Shown: in pieces, positions 34,470 to 41,756 of the stretch
How positions within the stretch are numbered: position 1 is the stretch's first letter
How the letters are laid out: the number at the start of each line of letters is the position of its first letter
DNA from: Nonomuraea turkmeniaca
GTDB lineage: Bacteria; Actinomycetota; Actinomycetes; Streptosporangiales; Streptosporangiaceae
Reading direction: 5' to 3'
Length of the DNA stretch: 64,000 nt
NCBI RefSeq assembly: GCF_005889735.1
Contig: NZ_VCKY01000008.1
Coordinates: 1-64,000, forward strand
The notes under the pieces: generated by a model
Told to the model about the DNA's origin: nothing
The model's database searches: none
The model's input: only the letters and a program-made list of their open reading frames with translations
Position numbers and translations under genes: made by a program

Positions 34470-35213
34470 TCAAAGACGCAGGAAAGGCTCGCTGAAGTGG
34501 GCGGTGGCGAGAATCGCGTGCTCGGCCCTGAGCGTGGCGAGCATCTCCGCACGGATACGAGCGGCCGCTTCCTGGTCGTCGTCGTACAGGTAACGCACGC
34601 CGGGGTCGTCGAGCTGAACGGGATGCAGGACGAGGTCGCCGGTCATGGCCACGTCACCGGCCCGCACGATCTGGTGGCCCGGCGTGTGACCGGCCGTGAG
34701 GTGCACGTGGATCCCGGGCGCGACCTCGGCCTGGCCCTCGACGACGTGCAGCTGCCCCTTGATCGGGTCGAGCAGCCGGTCGAGCACGGGGCCTTTCGCG
34801 GCGTCCAGCTCGGCCTGCTGGAGCACGTAACGCGCGTTCTCGAACGCCGGAGTGCCGTCGTCGGTGACCACGCCGCCGGCGTGGTCGCTGTGCAGGTGGG
34901 TGAGGACGACGGTGTCGATGTCGGCGGGCGTGACGCCGGCCGCGGCCAGCTCACCGGCCAGGGTTCCAGGAACCGGCGCCCAGCTGGACGCCGGGGAATC
35001 GGCGCCGCCGATGCCGGTGTCGACCAAGGTGATGCGGCCTGCCGCCGAACGCAGCAGATAGCAGTGGAAGTGCAGGACCCACGGCTCGTCCCGGAGCCTC
35101 GAACCGGGGAACATCTCGGCGAGCGGGCGGCGGATCGCCGTCCCCATCGGCCCCACGGCGTCGCAGAGCGGTGTCACCTCGACGCCGGACACGTTTATCG
35201 GTTGATGCGGCAC
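34470..35213 (-). CDS. MBL-fold metallo-hydrolase
   Basis: A 247-aa metallo-beta-lactamase-fold hydrolase. Zinc ligands are visible in LTHLHSDHAGG (HxHxDH), in AGHTPGHQ (third His) and MTGDLV (bridging Asp), with a C-terminal HF segment. The family includes lactonases and thioesterases; the profile is closest to quorum-quenching-type lactonases but the substrate is unproven. It is separated by 10 nt from the small zinc-ribbon gene upstream and probably cotranscribed with it. Confidence 0.9.
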   Translation of the reverse strand: MPHQPINVSGVEVTPLCDAVGPMGTAIRRPLAEMFPGSRLRDEPWVLHFHCYLLRSAAGRITLVDTGIGGADSPASSWAPVPGTLAGELAAAGVTPADIDTVVLTHLHSDHAGGVVTDDGTPAFENARYVLQQAELDAAKGPVLDRLLDPIKGQLHVVEGQAEVAPGIHVHLTAGHTPGHQIVRAGDVAMTGDLVLHPVQLDDPGVRYLYDDDQEAAARIRAEMLATLRAEHAILATAHFSEPFLRL

Positions 35214-35223
35214 GCGCCCCAGA

Positions 35224-35367
35224 TTAGGCGGCGATGGGGTGGCGCGGAACGTACTCGTTCTCGAGGTCGGCGGCGTAGACGGCGCGGCAGCAGTTCGCGC
35301 ACCGGTACATGATCGGGCCCTCGTCGAGCTCGTGGTGGCACCGCGGGCAGTGGTTGATGGTCTTCAT
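35224..35367 (-). CDS. 47-aa zinc-ribbon protein
   Basis: A small gene with strong support: GGGGGAG precedes ATG 35367 by 4 nt and the protein has two cysteine knuckles, CPRC (7-10) and CANC (23-26). The C-terminus is YVPRHPIAA. Such mini zinc ribbons are usually DNA-, RNA- or protein-binding accessory factors; the partner is unknown. It is divergent from the short Rho gene and immediately upstream of the MBL hydrolase. Confidence 0.8.
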   Translation of the reverse strand: MKTINHCPRCHHELDEGPIMYRCANCCRAVYAADLENEYVPRHPIAA

Positions 35368-35605
35368 GATGCTCCCCCAAGGAGTGCTGTTGGTCTTATG
35401 GAACCCTCACCGAGTTGCAGGGGTCCTGCATGTCGCTTGACACACGATGACGCTGCTCTGGAGGGGGCTCGGTGCCCTTCGATACACCGGCCGCGGTAAT
35501 TTTCCTCGCAGTACGGCGTTGAGAAGAACATTGTCACGCGGCGTGTCCCGCGCTTGTGCGCGAAGACCCGAGAATCGCCCGGGAATAGCCCAAGAGGGCT
35601 AGGCG

Positions 35606-35633
35606 TTTACTGGGTCAGATCGTGTGGTATGTT
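35606..35633 (+). promoter_or_regulatory. Sigma70-like promoter for rho
   Basis: TTTACT (35606-35611), a 16-nt spacer, and an extended -10 TGG-TATGTT (35625-35633). Transcription would start near 35640 and leave a leader of about 125 nt. The rest of the 396-base gap 35368-35763 holds a second -35-like TTGACA at about 35436 without a clear -10 and no further gene that I can support. Confidence 0.5.
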
Positions 35634-35639
35634 CCCACC

Positions 35640-35763
35640 AGCGTTGAGCTACGGCTCCGCTGATCTTCGATCTCAGCCCCGCTCCTCGGTTCGAGGGCCC
35701 GGCTTTCTTCATCACTCGCCGACCTTCGTGGGTTCGGCGCGTTCTCCCCCAGAGGGGTTCACC
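35640..35763 (+). promoter_or_regulatory. Hairpin-rich 5' leader of the short rho gene
   Basis: Consecutive short stem-loops can be drawn: GAGC/GCTC (about 35646-35657), GCTGA/TCAGC (35658-35676), CCTCG/CGAGG (35684-35697), CGCCGA/TCGGCG (35717-35740), and CCCC-AGA-GGGG (35747-35757), which would cover the ribosome binding site AGAGGGG. Such a leader fits autoregulation, which is known for rho in other bacteria. The frame is open upstream of the ATG, but no codon-usage signal supports an N-terminal extension. Confidence 0.45.
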
Positions 35764-36876
35764 ATGTCTGTACAAACCATTCCTGAACAGCGCACGGCCG
35801 CGGCCATGCGGCAGGTGATCGGTCTCCTGGACGTACGCGACAACTCCGCGTTCATCCGGGCCGGGCACCTGCCGGGGCCGGGCGACGTGCGCGTGCCGCC
35901 CGACAAGATCAAGCGGTTCGACCTGCGGCCCGGCGACCACGTGGTCGCCACCTTCGCCGGCAACAGGCTCGCCGACGTCGAGTCCGTCAACGGCGCCACG
36001 CGGTGGCGCGAGCGGCCCGGCTTCGCCGACCTGACGCCCGTGCATCCGACCGAGCGGCTCGTCATCGAGACCGAGTCGCTCAGCACACGCGTCATCGATT
36101 TGATCGCACCCATCGGCAAGGGACAGCGCGGCCTCATCGTCGCGCCGCCCAAAGCCGGCAAGACCATGGTCCTGCAGGCCCTGGCCGCCGGGATCGCCCG
36201 CAACCACCCCGAGGTGCATCTCATGATCGTGCTCGTGGGCGAGCGGCCCGAGGAGGTCACCGAGATGCGGGCCACCCTCGCGGGCGAGGTCTTCTCCTCG
36301 ACCTTCGACCACCCCGACCGCGACCACGCCGCCGTCGCCGAGCTTGCCGTCGAACGCGCCAAGCGACTCGTCGAGTCCGGGCGGGACGTGGTGGTGCTGC
36401 TCGACTCGCTGACGCGGCTGGGGCGGGCCTACAACAACCTGGCGCCCAGCGGCGGCCGGGTGCTCACCGGCGGCATCGACGCCCGCGCGCTCTACCCGCC
36501 CAAGCGCTTCTTCGGCGCCGCCCGCAACGTCGAGGGCGGTGGCTCGCTCACCATCCTCGCCACCGCGCTCGTGGACACGGGGTCGCGGATGGACAACAAC
36601 CTGTACGAGGAGTTCAAGGGCACGGGCAACATGGAGCTGCACCTCACCCGCGAGCTCGCCGAGCGGCGGCTGTTCCCGGCCGTGGACCTGGAGGCCTCGG
36701 GGACGCGTCGGGATGAGATGCTGCTGCACCCGGAGGAGCAGAAGGTCGTCTGGCGGTTGCGGCGGATGCTCGTCGGGCTGGAGAAGCAGCAAGGACTCCA
36801 GGTCCTCGTCGACAAGCTCCGCTCCACTTCCTCCAACGCCGCCTTCCTCCTCGAAGCGGCCGCCACCACCGCCTGA
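35764..36876 (+). CDS. rho: Transcription termination factor Rho, short form
   Basis: A 370-aa Rho. It retains the RNA-binding cold-shock-like domain (about 15-75, RAGHLPGPGDVRVPPDKIKR) and the whole ATPase: Walker A APPKAGKTM, Walker B VVVLLDSLTRLGRAYN, the Q-loop GGRVLTGGIDARALYPPKRF and R-loop FKGTGNMELHL. The N-terminal helix bundle and the long Arg/Asn-rich insertion of the main actinobacterial Rho (about 600-700 aa) are missing. ATG 35764 follows AGAGGGG. It is not next to rpmE as the main rho usually is, so it is probably a second, paralogous Rho. Confidence 0.92.
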   Translation: MSVQTIPEQRTAAAMRQVIGLLDVRDNSAFIRAGHLPGPGDVRVPPDKIKRFDLRPGDHVVATFAGNRLADVESVNGATRWRERPGFADLTPVHPTERLVIETESLSTRVIDLIAPIGKGQRGLIVAPPKAGKTMVLQALAAGIARNHPEVHLMIVLVGERPEEVTEMRATLAGEVFSSTFDHPDRDHAAVAELAVERAKRLVESGRDVVVLLDSLTRLGRAYNNLAPSGGRVLTGGIDARALYPPKRFFGAARNVEGGGSLTILATALVDTGSRMDNNLYEEFKGTGNMELHLTRELAERRLFPAVDLEASGTRRDEMLLHPEEQKVVWRLRRMLVGLEKQQGLQVLVDKLRSTSSNAAFLLEAAATTA

Positions 36877-37020
36877 CCATCGGCCCACGCGCCGTCGCCA
36901 GGGCGAGCCCCGCACCACGGGCCGTCTGGCCACCGCCTCGCAGCCCCCACACCGGCAGGCCGATGGAGCCCGCCAGGCCGCCCGGCACCCGGCGGGTGGA
37001 CGGTGGGGTGGTGCACGAGA

Positions 37021-38064
37021 ATGGGGCGCATGTTGGCTGACATCGTCGAATACCTGGTCTGCCCCGTATGCCGCGCCGACGTGCGGCTGGAGGAGCGGGC
37101 GGTGCGGTGTGCCAACGGGCACGCGTTCGACGTGGCCAAGCAGGGATACGTCAGCCTCCTCGTCGGCTCCAGGCCACCAGGCACGGCCGACAGCGCGGCG
37201 ATGGTGGCCGCCAGGGCCGATTTCCTCGACGCCGGCCACTATGCCCCCCTTGCCACCGCCGTGGCCGAGAGCGTGCGGGCGCACACATCGGGGCAGAACG
37301 CTCCACTAGAACATGAGTCGTCCACCGAAACGAATGACGGCAGCGGGCTGAGGGCGTACCGTGGGGCGGGAATGGAGGCCGGTTACGGCGTGGGACCAGC
37401 AGGAGGTCCTGTGTCAGACCGGGACTACGTCGAGGGTCGCCGCGCGGAGGGCAGGACCGCACCGGTGATCGTCGACGCCGGCACGGGAACCGGGCATTAT
37501 CTGGCGACCGTGCTCAATGCCGTGAGCGATGGCATCGGGATGGCATTCGATGTGTCGAAGCACGCTGTACGCCGGGCGGCGCGGGTGCATCCGAGGGCGG
37601 GAGCCTTCGTGGCCGACGTGTGGCGGCCGCTTCCCATCCGAGATGGGGTGGCCGACGTGGTGATCGACGTTTTCGCGCCCAGGAACGGGCCCGAGTTCAG
37701 GAGGATCCTGCGGCCGGACGGCGCTGTGGTGCTCGTCACGCCCGCGCGGACACACCTGAGTCCGCTCGTCGAAAGGCTGGGGCTGCTCTCCGTGGACGAG
37801 GAGAAGGAGCGCAGGGTCGCGCGCAGCATGGAGGGCTTCGCGGAGACCGGCCGGCGCTCGATCGAGTTCGACATGGAGCTGGGTCCGGGCGACATCGCCC
37901 AGGTCATCGGGATGGGCCCGAGCGCCTGGCACACCGACGCGCCCGACCTTGAAAAGCGCATCGAGGGATATGTCTCCCGAAATGTCACAGAAAAAGTAGT
38001 AACGCGCGCGGCGTTTCATCTGTCTATCTTCGAGCCCGCACCCCGCTCAAGACCTGTTCCTTGA
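37021..38064 (+). CDS. RlmA-like 23S rRNA (guanine-N1) methyltransferase
   Basis: A ~347-aa SAM-dependent methyltransferase of the RlmA/TlrB family, which methylates G745/G748 of 23S rRNA. The N-terminal zinc finger is CPVC...RCANGHAFDVAKQGY, followed by the family marker ADSAAMVAARADFLDAGHY. The SAM motif is VIVDAGTGTGHYLA, with VIDVFAPRN downstream. A ~55-residue Gly/Ser/Glu-rich insertion (about 90-145) separates the finger from the Rossmann domain and is not usual. TlrB-type enzymes confer macrolide resistance. ATG 37021 or 37030 is the start; both have weak ribosome binding sites. Confidence 0.85.
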   Translation: MGRMLADIVEYLVCPVCRADVRLEERAVRCANGHAFDVAKQGYVSLLVGSRPPGTADSAAMVAARADFLDAGHYAPLATAVAESVRAHTSGQNAPLEHESSTETNDGSGLRAYRGAGMEAGYGVGPAGGPVSDRDYVEGRRAEGRTAPVIVDAGTGTGHYLATVLNAVSDGIGMAFDVSKHAVRRAARVHPRAGAFVADVWRPLPIRDGVADVVIDVFAPRNGPEFRRILRPDGAVVLVTPARTHLSPLVERLGLLSVDEEKERRVARSMEGFAETGRRSIEFDMELGPGDIAQVIGMGPSAWHTDAPDLEKRIEGYVSRNVTEKVVTRAAFHLSIFEPAPRSRPVP

Positions 38065-38089
38065 CGGACATGTGCGACTGGTGTTACTG
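38061..38089 (+). promoter_or_regulatory. Candidate promoter upstream of the S9-family gene
   Basis: TTGACG (38061-38066), overlapping the stop codon of the methyltransferase gene, is followed after 17 nt by TTACTG (38084-38089). This leaves a 5' leader of about 110 nt before ATG 38209. No other convincing element was found in the 144-base gap. Confidence 0.35.
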
Positions 38090-38208
38090 ATGGGGTATTT
38101 AGTCCGAAATTCCCCCACATTCCGTGAGTATTTCCCTGGTGCAGGCGCAATACTGGACGGCATCCCAGGCCGGGAAACGCGGGACGACAACGGGAGGGGG
38201 CGCGCGGG

Positions 38209-39975
38209 ATGAAGGCGGAGGAACGCTGGCAGGCCAGGTTCCAGGCCTCGCGCATGACGCTGCCCTCCTGGGCGCGTCAGGCTCCGAACCGTTCGATCTA
38301 CCGCTCCAACGCCACGGGGAAGTGGGAGGTCTACGCCTGGGATCGCGTGATGGGCTCCATCCGGCAGGTGACCGACCGGCCCAAGGGCACCGCGTACGCC
38401 GCCATCGACCCCACCGGCCAGTGGATCTACTGGTTCGCCGACACCGAGGCCGACGAGTTCGGCATGTGGTGGCGTCAGCCGTTCACCGGCGGCCCCGACG
38501 AGCCGGCCGCCCCGGGCCTGCCGCCGGGCCAGCCCGGCGGCATCGCACTGTCCACGACCGGGCTCGCCGCCATCACCCTCGCCAGCGAGGGCATGTTCCG
38601 CACTCATCTGGTACGCGAGGGCGAGCCGTACCAACTGCTCTACGAGCACGCCGAGGCCGCCTGGGTGTGCGATATGTCCCTCGACGGCTCTCTTATTGCG
38701 ATAAATCACGGTGAATACGGCGATTTCCGTCACCCGGCGCTCCGCGTCCTCCGCGCCAACGGCGACACGATCAGCGAGCTGTACGACGGCCCCGGCAAGG
38801 GCGTGATCGGTCTCCACTTCGCCCCGGTCCTGGGCGACCGCCGCCTGCTCGCCCTGCACGAGCGCCGCCAGCGCCACGAGCCCCTGGTCTGGGATCCGGT
38901 GACCGGCGAGCAGCGCGAGATCTGGCTGAAGGACTCCGGCGATCTGGACGCCGAGTGGTACGACGACGGCCGCGGCCTGCTGATCCTCCGCGACGACCGG
39001 GCCCGCAGCTACCTGCACCGCTACGACCTGGCCGGCGGCGGCCTGACCCTCATCGACACGCCGCACGGCGTGATCGACGAGGCGGTGCCCCGGCCCGGCG
39101 GCCATGTCGAATACTCCTGGTCCAGCGCTTCCCGCCCGCCGGTCATCCGCTCCAGCACCGGCCAGGTCGTGGTCAACCCCGGCGGCCCGGCCGCGCCGCC
39201 GAGCGTGCCGGTCGAGGACATGGACGTCGAGGGCGAGGGCGGCCGCATCCACGCGCTGATCTCCAAGCCCGAGACCGGCACCGCGCCGCACCCGGCGGTC
39301 TTCCTGCTGCACGGCGGGCCGACGGCACACGACCGCGACGCCTTCTCCGCCGAGGTCGCGGCCTGGGTGGACGCGGGCTTCGCCGTGGTGCGGGTCAACT
39401 ACCGCGGCTCGACCGGCTACGGCTCGGCCTGGCGCGACGCGCTCCACGGCGACGTGGGGCACATCGAGCTGGCCGACGTGGCCGCCGTACGCCACTGCGT
39501 GGTCGAGCGCGGCATCGCCGACCCGGACCGGCTGGTGCTGACCGGCTCGGGATGGGGCGGCTACCTCACGTTGCTCGGTCTCGGCACCCAGCCCGAGTTG
39601 TGGGCGGCCGGCATCGCGGCGGTCCCGATCGCCTGCCACGAGACCGCGTACGAGGACGAGGCCGAGAGCCTGCGCGCCTACCACCGCGCGCTGCTCGGCG
39701 GCTCACCCGACGAGCAACCCGAGCGGTACGCGGCCAGCTCCCCCATCACGTACGTCGACCAGGTCAAGGCCCCCCTGCTGATCCTCGCGGGCGAGAACGA
39801 CACACGTTGCCCGCTACGCCAGATCGAGAAGTACGTCGCCAAGCTCGCCGAGCACGGCCGCGAGCACGAGGTCTACACCTACGACGCCGTCCGCGGCTGG
39901 CTCGTGGTGTCCGAGCGAATCGCGCAGCTCGCGGCGCAGTTGGAATTCGCACGGAAGCACGTAAACTCACACTGA
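38209..39975 (+). CDS. S9 prolyl-oligopeptidase-family protein lacking the catalytic Ser and His
   Basis: A 588-aa protein with an N-terminal propeller (about 25-340) and a C-terminal alpha/beta-hydrolase domain (about 350-588) containing FLLHGGPTAHDRD and VVRVNYRGSTGYGSAW, as in S9 peptidases. The nucleophile elbow, normally GxSxGG, is GSGWGG (in LVLTGSGWGGYLTLL), placing Gly where Ser should be. The Asp region is present (LAGENDTRCP), but the usual HGF is AVRGW, placing Arg where His should be. It is therefore probably a non-catalytic binding or regulatory protein. No signal peptide, so cytosolic. Confidence 0.88.
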   Translation: MKAEERWQARFQASRMTLPSWARQAPNRSIYRSNATGKWEVYAWDRVMGSIRQVTDRPKGTAYAAIDPTGQWIYWFADTEADEFGMWWRQPFTGGPDEPAAPGLPPGQPGGIALSTTGLAAITLASEGMFRTHLVREGEPYQLLYEHAEAAWVCDMSLDGSLIAINHGEYGDFRHPALRVLRANGDTISELYDGPGKGVIGLHFAPVLGDRRLLALHERRQRHEPLVWDPVTGEQREIWLKDSGDLDAEWYDDGRGLLILRDDRARSYLHRYDLAGGGLTLIDTPHGVIDEAVPRPGGHVEYSWSSASRPPVIRSSTGQVVVNPGGPAAPPSVPVEDMDVEGEGGRIHALISKPETGTAPHPAVFLLHGGPTAHDRDAFSAEVAAWVDAGFAVVRVNYRGSTGYGSAWRDALHGDVGHIELADVAAVRHCVVERGIADPDRLVLTGSGWGGYLTLLGLGTQPELWAAGIAAVPIACHETAYEDEAESLRAYHRALLGGSPDEQPERYAASSPITYVDQVKAPLLILAGENDTRCPLRQIEKYVAKLAEHGREHEVYTYDAVRGWLVVSERIAQLAAQLEFARKHVNSH

Positions 39976-40092
39976 CCTTGACAACCTGTAAAGAGTTCCT
40001 GACCAGGCGGACTTGACCGTCGGGCCTGACCGCTGTCACGATTCGCGCGCACGGCCGCACACCGGGAGGTCCATATCGAGCACCACGCCGCG

Positions 40093-41637
40093 TCAGCGGG
40101 CGCGCAGCACCACGATGGCGAGGTCGTCGGCGCTCGGTTCGGAGGCGAATTCGGCCGCGCCCCTGCGGATGCGCTCAGCGACCGCCCTGGCCGACAGCCC
40201 GGCGCACTCGCCGAGCAGCTTGGCCAGGCCACCGTCGTCGTCGAGCAGGCGCCCGCCGGAGCGCCGCTCGGTCACCCCGTCCGTGACGGCCAGCAGCACG
40301 TCGCCGTGGTCGAGGTGGACGGTGTCGGCCTCGAACACGACCTCATGGAAGACCCCGAGCAGCGACTGCGGCGTGGTGACGGCTTCGACCTTGCCGTTCG
40401 GCTTGAGCCGCAGCGCCTCGGGATGCCCGGCCGACACGAGGCGGACCTCCAGACCGGTCTCCACGGGGGTGATGTCGCCGTGCAGGAGCGTGAGGAATCT
40501 CGCCCGCTCCCCCTCCTCCAGGATCGCCTGGTTGAGCCGTCCGAGCACGGCGGCCACGCCGTACCCCTCCCGCGCCAGCAACCGCAGCGTGTGCCGCGCG
40601 AGGCCGGTCACGGCCGCGGCCTCGGGACCGGTGCCGCAGACGTCGCCGATCGCGAACCGCCAGGAGTCGTCCCCCGCCTTGAACAGGTCGTAGAAGTCAC
40701 CGCCGACCTCGTTGGCCTCGCCCGCGGGCTCGTAGATGACGCCGTAGTCCAGCCCCGGCACCTCGGGCTCGTTGGGCGGGAGCAGGCTGCGCTGGAGCGC
40801 CCGGTTGGCGGCGGCCTGCTGGGCGTAGAGCCGCGCGTTGTCCATGGCGAGGGCGGCGCGCCTGCCGATGTCGTCGGCGAACTGGATGACGTCGTCGCGG
40901 AAGCGGTCGGGCCGGCCCAGGCACATCATGCCGAGGCTGCGGCCGCGTGCCGTCAGCGGCACCGCCAGCACCTGGGAGTCCGCCAGGTGAATGGTGGAGG
41001 TGACGCTGGTGCCGGCGGCGGCGACGTCCATGTCCGCCAGCTGCCCGCGCAGACCGTCGATCCTGGCCTCGTCGGCGTGCCAAAGGTAGACCAGCCGCAG
41101 CGGTCCCGCGGCGCCGTCGGAGGTGTAGACGGCACACCAGCTCGCCAACCTCGGCACCACGATCTGAGCGATGATCGCCGGCACCATGTCGGGGTCGAGA
41201 GTGCCTGCGAGCAGGTCGCTCGCGTCAGCCAGGAACCCCAACCAATGCGGCCCGGCGGACCTCTCCTCCAGCCATTCAGCGGCCACCCTGTCCACGGAGC
41301 CAGGTAGCGTGAGCCTAGCCCAATGGACACGGGAATCGCCCGCGAAGGTGACTCCCCACTCTTCGACGTTCGCGGAAGGAGCTTTCGGATCACTCTGGGA
41401 GACGCTTCGTTGTCGGAATTCGACCTGTACGGCATCCCCGAAATGCTTCCAAATAACCTCAAACGGCTCGTCAGCGACTTGCTCGGCCAAGTCCCCAGCG
41501 ACTTGCTCGGCGGTATGGAGCACGCCACCGGTGGCCCACGCGGTCATGACCTCACGCGTGAACCTCATCGCAGCCGTCACAGCGGTCTCGCCGGGCGCGA
41601 ACGTCGCAGCCAGCACCGCATGGGGAGAAGCAGTCAT
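40093..41637 (-). CDS. OsaC-like GAF-PP2C (SpoIIE) phosphatase with degenerate RsbW-like N-domain
   Basis: A 514-aa regulator. The N-terminal ~100 residues (APGETAVTAAMRFTREVMTA to VQVEFRQRS) follow the RsbW anti-sigma fold but lack its N-box. A GAF domain (about 150-300) follows, then a SpoIIE-type PP2C phosphatase domain with metal-site residues in EVGGDFYDLF, FAIGDVCGTGPEAA, LVSAGHPEAL, VTDGVTE and PSADDLAIVVL. It is divergent from the poly-HAMP kinase, the arrangement of osaC-osaA-osaB in Streptomyces osmostress signalling. It should dephosphorylate an anti-anti-sigma factor. ATG 41637 is favoured; TTG 41682 is possible. Confidence 0.85.
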   Translation of the reverse strand: MTASPHAVLAATFAPGETAVTAAMRFTREVMTAWATGGVLHTAEQVAGDLAEQVADEPFEVIWKHFGDAVQVEFRQRSVSQSDPKAPSANVEEWGVTFAGDSRVHWARLTLPGSVDRVAAEWLEERSAGPHWLGFLADASDLLAGTLDPDMVPAIIAQIVVPRLASWCAVYTSDGAAGPLRLVYLWHADEARIDGLRGQLADMDVAAAGTSVTSTIHLADSQVLAVPLTARGRSLGMMCLGRPDRFRDDVIQFADDIGRRAALAMDNARLYAQQAAANRALQRSLLPPNEPEVPGLDYGVIYEPAGEANEVGGDFYDLFKAGDDSWRFAIGDVCGTGPEAAAVTGLARHTLRLLAREGYGVAAVLGRLNQAILEEGERARFLTLLHGDITPVETGLEVRLVSAGHPEALRLKPNGKVEAVTTPQSLLGVFHEVVFEADTVHLDHGDVLLAVTDGVTERRSGGRLLDDDGGLAKLLGECAGLSARAVAERIRRGAAEFASEPSADDLAIVVLRAR

Positions 41638-41756
41638 CCCACCGTGCCTACCACACTTCTCACTGACTTGGGGTAAATCCAAGGACAGGACTACGAGCTA
41701 CTCATCGTGACAGACTTGAATCACTCGCCGAGGCAGCAGCGAGTGAAGGAGGCCCC

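Noticed and set aside
35554-35763. N-terminal extension of Rho from the upstream open frame
   Set aside because: The in-frame sequence lacks the known Rho N-terminal domain, includes the likely promoter, and the ATG at 35764 has a good ribosome binding site.
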